Of a stretch of 64,000 nucleotides of DNA, positions 47,756-59,500 are shown one piece after another. The position numbers and the translations under genes are program-made. Under the pieces are notes generated by a model that saw only the letters and a program-made list of their open reading frames with translations, had not been told where the DNA came from and searched no databases. The stretch's first letter is position 1; each line of letters opens with the position of its first letter. The DNA comes from Piromyces finnis (Eukaryota > Neocallimastigomycota > Neocallimastigomycetes > Neocallimastigales > Neocallimastigaceae), in the NCBI GenBank assembly GCA_002104945.1, contig MCFH01000003.1, positions 434,001-498,000 on the forward strand, read 5' to 3'.

Positions 47756-48458
47756 AGCAATATATAAATATATTTTTTTTTATTATTCTATAACAATGAT
47801 GAAATTTAAATAATCATAGGTAATTTTAAAAAAATATTTTTTTATATTATTACTATTTTTTTTTTTTGGACTTTTCTCATTTAGGTAATAAAACCAAATA
47901 CCAAATTTATTATAAAATAAAGTTGAAAGTTGAAATGTTTATGAATCGAAAATTTATTTTTTAATTTAAATGCAATATATTTATATTGAAAAATGTTACA
48001 CTTATATATATATTTTTAATTAAAATTATTTGTAATATTCCCCTAAAAATCAAACCAAAAAACCAAAAAACAAAAACAAAAAAAAAAAAAGGGAAAGTCA
48101 AAACAACTACTACAACAACCACACCAAAAAAAAAATAGTTTATAATCGTTAAAAGAATTCATATTTTCATTAATAAAAGGTTAAAGGAATAAAAAAAATA
48201 ATTTTATAAAATAAAAAATATTTTTTTTTTTTCATTTTTTCAATAATATTTCCATATTTATAAACTTTATTTAAAGTGATCGTTGTAATTTTTTTTTTTT
48301 TTTTTATTTTGATATTTTTGACATTTATTTAATAAATTATAAATGTTGTACGAATTAGTGTTAAAAAATTTAAACCTTTCTTGCATTAGAATATATATAT
48401 ATATATTTTTTGGCCATAACCTACCTTTTTAAGCTATGTATAAATATAAATATAAAGT
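47756..48458. other. Upstream region of the LRR gene
   Basis: About 700 bp, A+T rich with an AAC/ACA-rich patch at 48045-48125. It presumably includes the promoter of the LRR gene. No other feature seen before the LINE insertion. Confidence 0.55.
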
Positions 48459-48467
48459 TATTTTATT

Positions 48468-48470
<3 letters not shown>
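48459..48470. repeat. Left target-site duplication of LINE copy H
   Basis: TATTTTATTGTT directly before the T-run, repeated exactly at 55373-55384 just after the 5' end of H. Confidence 0.9.
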
Positions 48471-48505
<35 letters not shown>

Positions 48506-48742
48506 GGCATCAAATATTTTAAACTTTATTATTAATTTAATTAAAATTATAATACATGTAATAAAAAATTAAAAAATAAAAATAAAAATAAAAAAAATAT
48601 GTTTAAATAAACACAAATGAATAAAAATTGGGTATAATGTATTCTAGTAATTTTAATTAAAGTAAGAAAGCCACTATCATACTAAAGTATAATAATTGTA
48701 TTTGACTTCCAATGGGACACCGAGCCAAAGATCAAAATTTTG

Positions 48743-51700
48743 TCATGGAACAAAATTATGATCTCCATTGGTTGCGCTGGCCCTCCTGGCCTGTCTTACT
48801 GTTTCTTCAGCATTGACGCTCTTGGATGTTGCTTCAAACCTTTTGAACATTGACCATTGCTGGCCAATAGCAAAAGGCATGATTTTGGTTAGAAGTTCCG
48901 CGGTTACCGTCAAGAATGGTGTTCCTTCGTTAGTACCAGATTGAATCTGACGCTTACAAAGTTCTTTCCATTCCCTTGAATTGTAATTAATATTGTTAAA
49001 ACTTCTTCCCCCAAGAAGGAATTTAAATATTTTACTGCACACACTAGAATAATCATACACATTAATATTCACCGGATTATTAGAACTATTACTATCATTA
49101 ACTAAATTACTATCTAAATTAGAATTATTATCTTCACTATTGCTATCATTACTAGTATTATTATTTCTATAACTACTATTGTTATTATTACTATTTCTAT
49201 TATTACTATTGTTACTATTACTATTGTTACTATTACTATTGTAATTATTATTACTACTATTGTTACTATTACTATTAATGTTATTGCTATCTCTACTGAT
49301 ATTAACATTTTCATTATTATTGATAGGACTATTGGAATTACGTTGACTGAAAAAATTTAGTAGCTGGACTATGGAAACATAATATTTAATACGGATATCT
49401 CTAAATGTTGGACAATCTAATAACCAATGTTTAATACTTTGATCTCCACACTTGCAACATGGACAGTAGTTAGGACAAACTGGATCAACAAATTTAGCAG
49501 CTTTGGCAACTCTAGCATCTAACTTGTATCCGCTTCTTGCTTTCAATAGCCAGTAGAAGCCATAGGCAAACTCTGGGTATTCATAACATAATTTAATAAA
49601 ATCTTTAGTTTCACTAAATTTATTATCATCATAATATTGCGCTTTGATTGAATTCCCTTTGAGATCTTTCCAATAAAAGTTTTTAATTGCTTTAACATCT
49701 CCATGTTTCTTTAGTTTTTTATCAAGTGTCCTACTTGATTTGCACCACGTGTATTTTCTAAATTTAGGAATGTAATTGACAAGGTGTGAGATAATACAAT
49801 TTGAGTTTTTCCATTTGTTAAAACATCTAACCTGAGCTAACGCACATTTGGCTGACAATGGAGGAATATTCAAATCTTTTGAAATAGAGTATAAAGATAT
49901 AAACGATACAGCTTTATGAACTCCGGCAATCCATCGTATTCCTTTGTTAACATGCTTCTGTGCAATCCTAGACCTAGCTTTGTTGGATCCAAGTAATGGT
50001 GCAAAGTATGAAACTCTGCTAATCACTTGTGAGTTAAGTACTAGCTTTTTGAAAGGAATAGGAATATTAGGATTTCTTAAGAATTTACTGACTGAGAAAA
50101 GCCCTTTCAAAACCTTGTTATTAAGAGCTTTAATTACTGGTTTAAGGGACAAATTCTTATCAAATGGAACACCAAGATAAGTATAACAATCAGTAGTTGG
50201 AATGGGTTGTCCTGCTAAGTAAAATGTTGGATCTCTCTTGTTCTGATTTTCTATTGATTCAGGACGAATCACCATCGTTGAACATTTCTGGATACCAAAT
50301 TCCATTTCATTATACAATGCCCATTCATTAACTCTTCTAAGCATCTTTTTTAAGCATCCTCTTGTTGGAGCACAAATAACTATATCATCTGCAAAAAGTC
50401 CACCACAGCATCGAGTGTCACCTAAACTGACTCCTAGATCTTCGCACTCTTTAAATATATCATTAATAAAGAGATTAAAGAGAATAGGAGAAAGAGGGCA
50501 ACCTTGACGGACTCCTTTCTTCACATCAAAAGATTTCGAGAATTGTCCATCTAATTTGACATTAGCCTTAGATGTTAAATATAAATTTTTGATAAATTGT
50601 AAACTCTTACCTCGGATTCCTAAACAATCTAATTTATGGAGAATATTACCGATTGGGACTGAATCGTATGCTTTCCTGAGATCTAAAAAGGCCAAATATG
50701 TCTCTTTATTATCTAATTGACGTCTACGGCATATTTCTTGGATTGAAATGAAAAGACTGATACTTTCTTCCTTATTTCGAAAACCAAATTGTTCAGGTCT
50801 AATGAAATTATTCTTTAAACCATATTCTGAGATTCTAGTGGTGACAATTTTGGAAATCAACTTAATACCATTATTGATAAGTGATATACCTCGATAGTTA
50901 TCACAATCTGTCAAATCTCCCTTCTTAGGAATAGAAACAATACTGGATTCATTCCATGAGTTGGGGAAGTCTCCATCCCAAATACGGTTGAATAATTTAA
51001 GAATAAAATTTAAACCATGAGCATCATTATCTGAAGTGGTATTACCGGAAGAATTATTACCTGTAGCATTATTAGAATCATTACTTGATGGAATTAATGC
51101 TTTGTAAAATTCAATTGGAATACCATCCGGACCTGATGCTTTATAATTTGGAGTAGAGAGGATAGCTGACTTGACTTCATCAATACTAATATCTTGGTTG
51201 ATATCCCATTCATCAAGCATAGGAAGTGAAAAACGTTTATTCGTTGGTTCTTCATACCAATGCTCCAAATCAAGACTTACACCACTTGGATCTGATGCAA
51301 GGTTTTCGAAATGATCATGCCACACTTCAAGTTGTTCTTCTGTAGCAACAACTAATTCTCCATTTTTATTTTTAGTTGGTTGAGCAATAAAGAAAGAATC
51401 TTTTCCAATTTTTGCAGTTTTCTTGATCCATTTCCAGGCCTTCTTAGGATTATGACTCTTCATATACTCATATCCTGTTTTAATCCAATGAAGATATTCT
51501 TGCTTCCTAAATTCATTACATCTTTTGTGGATGTAATCAATGAGCTTACGGTAGATTTTAATTCTTTTAATAAATTCATCTATATCATAAATTCTTTCTT
51601 TTTTAAATCTCTTATACAACTTCATTTTGATTTTTTGAAGATTAAAAATTTATTGTGAAATATGAAATGAAGACTTTATAACATTATTAGCTGAGGTAAT

Positions 51701-53293
51701 ACTGAGCTCGTCTGCAATTGAAAAAGCAGTTGAAGTAAACTCTTTGGAAAGTTCATCTGTAGAAACATTAGGATCGTTGAATTTTGCTGAAAGAATTTGG
51801 AATTTATTATGACTGAGAATAGATTCTTTTTCCTCAATACATTTTAATCTATTCCATTTCAGAATTTTCTTAGGAACATTAAAGTCATTAGAAAAATCTT
51901 CCATAGGAATAATTTTACCATTAATAAGAAGTGGCTTATGGTCTGATACAGGATAAAAATTATTTATAAATGATCCTGAGTGAATAAGATCTTTCATCTT
52001 CGAATTGATAAGAGCATGGTCAATGTCGGAAGATTGATCACCTCGAGTCCAAGAGATAGTAGACCCTCTAAGCGGAAGAATTTCCCAATCTCCTAATCCA
52101 TTAGTTGATAACCAGTTGGATAATTTTACTTTAGACATATTAAAATCACCAACAAGAATCGATGGATGGGATGAATGAGTTTGTAACCACAAGCGAACTT
52201 CTAACTTTGCATGATCAACATAGATGTTGTGATGACTATGAGACATATAAACATTTCCAATCGAGCATTTGAATCTATTCCAGAGACTAAAAGTATAAAT
52301 AGAAATAATATACTTTCCAGAGAAGTTTTCAAGTGAGGCTTGACACGAATTGTGAAAACCTAAATATAAACCTCTCATTCCAGGAACTGATTCGTCAGCT
52401 TTCTTGAAAAAGTGTCTATAGTTTCGCAAAGTAACACGACAAGGATAATCTGTATTCGATCCAGAACCATTACCAGTTTCTTGGAAACATAAAAATAATG
52501 GTTTGAAAATAGCTGTGAAATAGCTAATACTATCTCTCTTTTCATGATTCCACCCATTGGTGTTCCAACTAAGACAAAAAGAAAAGTTATCAGGCTTGTT
52601 GGATGAGGAAGAATCGTTGCTATTATTATTATTATCAAGGTCATCATTATTAATGGATGATGCATCAGAGGAATAAGTAGAACTATTACTAGATGGCTGT
52701 GAAACTGAAGAACTATCAACTATTGAACTGTTATCAGAGTTGATAGAGCTATTAGAATTAATTGTTGAATGTTGAGATTGAAATTGTGTTTGCTGTAGAT
52801 CTGGAATATTTTCATGATGGGAAACTTGTTGAAGATCCTGTTGAAGATCTTGTTGAAGATCGGATTGTTGATGAGATTGTTGAACTGATTGTTGAAGTGA
52901 TTGTTGAATTGAAAGTTGATGTTTATTAGAAACTAAAATTTTACGTTTGAGTGTGGAAAAAGTGTATTTGTGATTCCTTCTACTACGAGCTGAAAAGGAA
53001 ATTGAGGTAACTGAAAGTTTCTTCTTTAACATGTGTAAGATTTTAATACAATCTTTTGATGAACCATGAACCTTGACTAAGAAAAAGTGATCATTGAAAG
53101 TCTGAAAATATTTAACACTAATAACTGAATTAAATTTATCTTCTAGAATAACCTCGAGTTTTTCCCATAGCATATTTACTGACCATGATCGAATACCACG
53201 GATAAAGAAGGAGCGAATATCATCTAAGGGGATACCATAAGACCGGGTACCACGTCTGATATAATTCTTATCTTTAATATAAAGGACTGACAT
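48743..53293 (-). pseudogene. LINE polyprotein, copy H, one nonsense codon
   Basis: Start ATG at 53293 and stop at 48743 as in the intact copies, all domains present. The only break is at 51652-51650, where CAA (Gln, in the ISQQIFN segment) became TAA. The product is divided into 547 residues (N-terminus plus endonuclease) and the remaining RT half. The change is a single C-to-T on the coding strand, unlike the deletions in copy F. There are also several private missense changes (for example FRNKEES for FRKKEES, KYYVS for KHYDS). Confidence 0.9.
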
Positions 53294-53903
53294 GATAATA
53301 AATTCTAATTAAAAAATATTGAATATAAAATAAATACTAATAAAAATTATAAATATAACGTATATGGAAAAAAATCTGTCTCTCTCTCTCTTCTTAAAAG
53401 TACTGGATAGTACAAAAATTGTTACGATGCTTTGTTTAAAGTTTCTTTTTTTTTTTTTTTTTTGAATTCTAGTTGTTAACTTTTTTTAAAAATTCTAGTT
53501 TTGGTTTGTTGTTAGTAAATTCGAATCGCTTTTTGACACTAAACTTGTTTGACTTTACTTATCATTAAATATTTAAATTTGTAAAAATTTGAATCAAGAA
53601 TGTCGACACCAGAAAGCTTGTGAATAGTATTTTTACATGATGTAGAGTGAATCAGTCTCTTACAAGAAACAATACAACAATAGCTACATAAATATAAAAA
53701 TACAATGCAAATGCTAAAGTTGACTACATTGGATTCTTACAAGAGAAGAGTAGTACTACAAGAATACATGAATAAAAGAAAAAATACAGCAACAAAATGT
53801 ATTACTCTTCTAATTAAATACTATACAAACTTACCTGAGTATCAAACATTCAACTTATTCATCAAATACTTAAATTCGATGGATAAATGTTTTTTAATCG
53901 CTC

Positions 53904-53912
53904 AGTACCATG

Positions 53913-53915
<3 letters not shown>
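53904..53915. repeat. Left target-site duplication of copy I
   Basis: AGTACCATGAGC precedes the T-run of copy I and recurs at 55207-55218, where the copy H 5' UTR continues with TTAGTCC. The repeat is exact over 12 bases. Confidence 0.92.
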
Positions 53916-53952
<37 letters not shown>

Positions 53953-55206
53953 GGCATCAAATATTTTAACCTTTATTATTAATTTAATTAAAATTATAAT
54001 ACATGTAATATAAAAAATAAAAATAAAAATAAAAATAAAAAAAAAAATGTTTAAATAAACACAAATGAATAAAAATTGGGTATAATGTATTCTAGTAATT
54101 TTAATTAAAGTAAGAAAGCCACTATCATACTAAAGTATAATAATTGTATTTGACTTCCAATGGGACACCGAGCCAAAGATCAAAATTTTGTCATGGAACA
54201 AAATTATGATCTCCATTGGTTGCGCTGGCCCTCCTGGCCTGTCTTACTGTTTCTTCAGCATTGACGCTCTTGGATGTTGCTTCAAACCTTTTGAACATTG
54301 ACCATTGCTGGCCAATAGCAAAAGGCATGATTTTGGTTAGAAGTTCCGCGGTTACCGTCAAGAATGGTGTTCCTTCGTTAGTATCAGATTGAATCTGACG
54401 CTTACAAAGTTCTTTCCATTCCCTTGAATTGTAATTAATATTGTTAAAACTTCTTCCCCCAAGAAGGAATTTAAATATTTTACTGCACACACTAGAATAA
54501 TCATACACATTAATATTCACCGGATTATTAGAACTATTACTATCATTAACTAAATTACTATCTAAATTAGAATTATTATCTTCACTATTGCTATCATTAC
54601 TAATATTATTATTTCTATTATTGTTATTATTACTATTGTTACTATTACTATTGTTACTATTACTATTGTTATTACTACTATTGTTACTATTACTATTAAT
54701 GTTATTACTATCTCTACTGATATTATCAATTTCATTATTATTGATAGGACTATTGGAATTACGTTGACTGAAAAAATTTAATAGCTGGACTATAGAATCA
54801 TAATGTTTAATACGGATATCTCTAAATGTTGGACAATCTAATAACCAATGTTTAATACTTTGATCTCCACACTTGCAACATGGACAGTAGTTAGGACAAA
54901 CTGGATCAACAAATTTGGCAGCTTTGGCAACTCTAGCATCCAACTTGTATCCGCTTCTTGCTTTCAATAGCCAGTAGAAGCCATAGGCAAACTCTGGGTA
55001 CTCATAACATAATTTAATAAAATCTTTAGTTTCACTAAATTTATTATCATCATAATATTGCGCTTTGATTGAATTCCCTTTGAGATCTTTCCAATAAAAG
55101 TTTTTAATTGCTTTAACATCTCCATACTTCTTTAGTTTTTTTTCAAGTGTCCTACTTGATTTGCACCACGTGTATTTTCTCGGATTCCTAAACAATCTAA
55201 TTTATG
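53916..55206 (-). mobile_element. LINE copy I, 5'-truncated with an internal deletion, inside copy H
   Basis: T-run 53916-53949, 3' UTR, C-terminal coding region to about 55180, then a 26-bp piece (CGGATTCCTAAACAATC...) that belongs about 850 bp further upstream in the element (matching about 3027-3052 of copy B). The element then ends against the target-site duplication. The two pieces have the same orientation, as if reverse transcription skipped about 850 nt of template before aborting. Confidence 0.9.
54191..55180 (-). pseudogene. LINE polyprotein fragment, copy I
   Basis: Encodes about the last 330 residues (from RKYTWCKSSRTL): Cys/His knuckle, Asn tract and C-terminus to NFVP. It has no endonuclease or RT catalytic motif. 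The first residues of the open frame (MFRNP) come from the jumped upstream piece read in another frame. Confidence 0.85.
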
Positions 55207-55371
55207 AGTACCATGAGCTTAGTCCTAATAATTTTCCCTTAAAGACTAACCAAGCATCCATTGCGCAATACTTGGATTTAATTCTTCCTACTCTCTCAGT
55301 ACCATGAGCATGAGTAGACCCCCTTGAGAAACTACATTTATTAAATAAATGAAGGCACGTTCCCAAGAGGG
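55207..55371 (-). promoter_or_regulatory. LINE copy H 5' UTR, outer part with one monomer
   Basis: Continuation of the H 5' UTR after copy I: TTAGTCCTAATAATTTTCCC, then one 124-bp-type unit from 55250 with the CCAAGCAT hairpin, CTCAGTACCATGAGCATG and the terminal GTTCCCAAGAGGG. Copies D, E and F carry two units, so unit number varies. Confidence 0.7.
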
Positions 55372-55384
55372 ATATTTTATTGTT

Positions 55385-56571
55385 AACATAAATAAAAAGT
55401 TTTCTTTAAATGATATAAAATACATCAATTGCATTTGCATTTTTTTTAAAGAAATCAAAATTTTGAAGGGTTAAACCTTTTATGTTTATAAATCTTTAGC
55501 TACACCTCATGCTTTATGAGAGAAATGAAAAAATCTTTTTTTTTTTTTTAAAAATTTTATTTATATAATATTTTTATTTTTTTCTTTTTTATATATATTA
55601 AGTTAAAAGATCTATCTATATATATAATTATATCTTATTATTATTATTATTTTTTTAAAAGATGAATAAATTATTTATGATGATAATAAGGTATAAAAAA
55701 AAATAAAGAAAAAAAAGACTAATTATTAAAAACTAGAAAAATCTATCTATATAAAAAGGTAATATTATTTAATCATTGAATTAAATAGTTTTATAATTAT
55801 TACAATAAAAAATTAAAATGATCTATTAATTTTTTTTTTTTTGTGTTGATAAAGGAATATTTTAGTGGGTATAGGTGATGGTGGGTGGTGTAAATAAATC
55901 ACTATTTATATTTATTAATTTATCTTTTAAATTGCCCCTAGAAAAATAAATAAATATAAATATATATATTTATATACTATTTTAATGGTAATTATGGGTT
56001 ATAATAATGTTTTTTTCTTGTGGGATGATAATAATATTATTGGCTTATATATACATAAAAGATTGGTATATTTAAATTTATAGATATTGATTCTTTTAAT
56101 ATATAGTTGGAAAATAAAAAAAGACAGTATTTTTAAAGTATTAGAGTATGCATTAGTAATCTTTCGCTTTTCTTTTTCTTTTATATCCTTATTTTCCATA
56201 AAATATTATTTTTTCTCTCTCTTTTTTTAATATGTATTCGTCAAGAATATATATTTTGTTTATATTGTAGTATAGTGATGATTATTATTTTTTCCTTTTT
56301 TTTTTTTTTTTTGTTGACTTTTTTAAAGTGTATTATAAATTGTTGTGATTGAATTTTATAGTTTTGTATTACTTTTTTTGATATTACAAAAGAAATTTTT
56401 TTTTAATAATAGTGTTGTTAAAAATTTTATATTTTACTAAAGGATAGCTTTTTTTTTTTTTCTTCTCTATATTAAATCTATTTTTTTTCTATTTTTTTTT
56501 CTATTTTTTTTTCTATTTTTTTTTATGGGAATTGTAAAAGATATATTGTTAAAAAAAAAAAAAAATCAAAC
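55385..56571. other. Intergenic region downstream of the polyketide synthase
   Basis: About 1.2 kb of A+T-rich DNA with no credible gene; a 66-codon minus frame at 55999-56199 has atypical composition. A short tandem repeat of CTATTTTTTTT-like units lies at about 56476-56525, close to the 3' end of the PKS gene. Confidence 0.6.
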
Positions 56572-59500
56572 TTAATCAAGGTTTTCCATAATATTCTTCA
56601 AATATTTGGAAGAATCCTTAATCATAAACCAGTGATTACCTCTCATCTTAATATGTTGGGTAAATTCACTGAATTCATCACTAACTTCCTTTTTCCATAA
56701 GGAAGTATTATTATCATCAATAATCTTGTCTTGTTTACCAGAGAACATTAATAATTTGGAACGAATCTTCATATCATTTTCATTAGTAATAGAATCGATC
56801 ATAGCATATTCATTCTTGATTACTGGTAAAAGGTATTCATTATCACCAGTAAATTCAACTTGACATTCAGTCTTTTCAAGGTAAGAAGCAATTTGTTCTG
56901 GTGAATATTTAGCCATAACTTCACCGTTAAATTCAATTGGTCGTTTAACCGATGGAGCTAAGGCTCTGGAAATAATCAAGGTGGAAATAATTGGAACATC
57001 CTTATCTTCATCTTCATAGATTTGAATTTGAAGAAGTGTCTTCCAAGCTAATAAGGCACCAAATCCATTACCAATAAAGTGAATGGCATTGCAATCCTTG
57101 AATTTTTCAGATTCATCAGATTTAATAATAGCTTTAGTAACATTCTTAACTAATAAATCCCAATCAGTAACAAGTGGCTCATCCTTTCTAACACCGTAAC
57201 CTGGAAGATTAACAGTGAAGAGTAAGGAATCTTCCATATCTTCAACATATTCAGCATAGTCAATTTCACCTTCATCAGCAGATGGGAAGAAAATAAAGAC
57301 ATTTAATGGATCTTCAATACCTTCACAACCTTCAACTGGAACAATCCATTGATTAACTTCATCATCAGAAATAAGCTTGGCAGCTTCTTCCTTTGCTTTT
57401 TGTTCTTCAATCTTCTTTGCATTCTTTTCTTCTTCAGAAATAACTGGAGTCTTAGCATCGGCTTCTTCTTTCTTTTCATTAACCATTTTACTCTTAACAT
57501 ATTCTACAAGACGGTAAAGGCAAATGTTTTGAGTGGAGAAAACAACTAATGGAATGTTGATACCAGTGGCAGTTCTCATAATAGTACGTAATTCCATCAT
57601 CATGATAGAGTCAATACCTAATTCAGTTAAAGATTGGTATGGATCAATTTCATCATTTTCACCGTATTGGAGAACATTCTTTAATTCATGTTCCATAATT
57701 TCATAGATATTATCTTCTGAAATTTCCTTCTTTGAATTGGATTCAGTAACTTTTTGGGTAGTGGTAGTATCTTCTCTAATGTAGTTTTGATCGTTGGCAG
57801 TCTTGAAATCAAGCTTTGGACGGTTGGCTGGACGAACTGAACGGTAGATTGGATCGCAAATGTTATGATCAAAAACATTTTCCCATTGGACGATTGGAGT
57901 ACCGAAAACAACTGGAGCAATATCACCTGGGTGACTAATTAAGTTGGAAACTAAATTAATACTGTTGTATTCGTTAAATTGGAAGGTATTATCTAAAATC
58001 TTTGAGGTAAGACCGGATGGCCATACAGCTAATTGTAAAGTGATAATATCCTTTCTTCCGTGACTACGGTAGTAGTGAGCAATTTTATTAACAAACATAT
58101 TGGCAACACAATAGTTAATTTGACCACGATTACCAAAGAAGGAAGTCATAGAAGAAAAGAGAAGAATAAATTCCAAGTTCATACCTTCAGTAATCTTAGC
58201 GATACAGTGAGAACCTTCAATCTTACTGTTAATTAATTTGGCGAAACGTTCATAGGATTGGTTGAAAATTAAACCATCATCATTAACACCAGCAGTGTGA
58301 ATAATACCAGTTAATTTACTACCACTAGCCTTAATACCACTAATAACCTCTTTCATTTCAGTTTGAGAACCAACATTAACAGTAATATAGGTAACCTTAA
58401 TAGCCTTATTAACTTCACGAATGGAGGATAATTTAGCAGCAACCTTTTCATCAGTTTCTGGTCTACGACCAGTAAGAACAAGACCCTTAAGGTTTGGTTG
58501 TTTCATAAGGAAACGAGAGATATCGTAACCAACACCACCAAGACCACCAGTAATTAAAATAGTACCAGTGTAGTTGTGTTCACTTTCACCAGCAAAGTTA
58601 ACAGCTGGTGATTTGAAATTCTTAATTCTTCCTTCATAACGCTTACCGTTCTTATCATAAATAACTTCGAATGAAACGTTGTAACGATCAACACTTGACA
58701 TAACTTCTGTGTATATACGTGAAGAAATGTCTTCCTTGGAAGCATTGCGATCATTATCTAAATCAAAGACACGAATATCCATATATTCTTTCCAGAAACT
58801 CTTTGAGATACCACTAACAATACCTTGTAAGAGATCAATTTCACCCTTCCAATAATCAGTAGCATTCTTAGTAACATAACAGAAAGATTTCTTACAATCG
58901 TAAACATCAATAATTTGAGTGAAATTTTGAATGAAGACTAAGTTATTTTCGTAGGTAGATCTTAAAATATCATTAAAAGCAGTGCTGCTTGGATCAATAG
59001 ATGAAGCTTCTTGAACTTCTAATCCCATAGCCATAAAGTTGACAACAGCAATAGTTTCTTCTTCCATACCAGATTCCTTAATACCTAATTCCTTAAGATT
59101 TTGTTGAATGAGTTCCTTTGAACATTCATCCTTAGTTGGCATATTGATTTTGACGTGGCGGAAATCGGAAACCTTACTCTTCATGTATTTTACAAATGTA
59201 TCAGCATAACCCTTGTTATCAGCAAGAATGTAAAAGAATGGTGTCTTGGTAATTTCTTTTGGTGGGGTTGGAATTTCCTTAAAGTCAATAGTGTAGAGTT
59301 CAAATTCTGGATCAGTTTCTTTAGTCTTCATCTTAACTCTACGAGTTTGGAAAGCACCGCAATATTGACAAATATTACCATCTAAATCGTAAACAGAAAA
59401 GGATGTGAAAGCTGCATTTGGTTCAGTTCCTTCCATGTGCTTGTGAATAACGTAACAGTCATCTGGAATTGGTTTGTACTTGATAAGATTTTCAAATGAA

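Larger units (their letters stand above)
48471..55371 (-). mobile_element. LINE copy H, full length, with copy I nested in its 5' UTR
   Basis: T-run 48471-48502, 3' UTR with the TGTCATGGAAC variant, coding region 48743-53293 and 5' UTR to 53915. The 5' UTR is interrupted by copy I (53916-55206) and resumes at 55207 through one 124-bp monomer (55250-55371) to GTTCCCAAGAGGG. A perfect 12-bp duplication (48459-48470 / 55373-55384) proves a single clean insertion into host DNA. This gives the best external evidence for the true 5' terminus of the family. Confidence 0.93.

Noticed and set aside
57303-57549. Lys/Leu-rich and opposite-strand frames within the PKS
   Set aside because: Out-of-frame readings of the charged linker between ACP and thioesterase.
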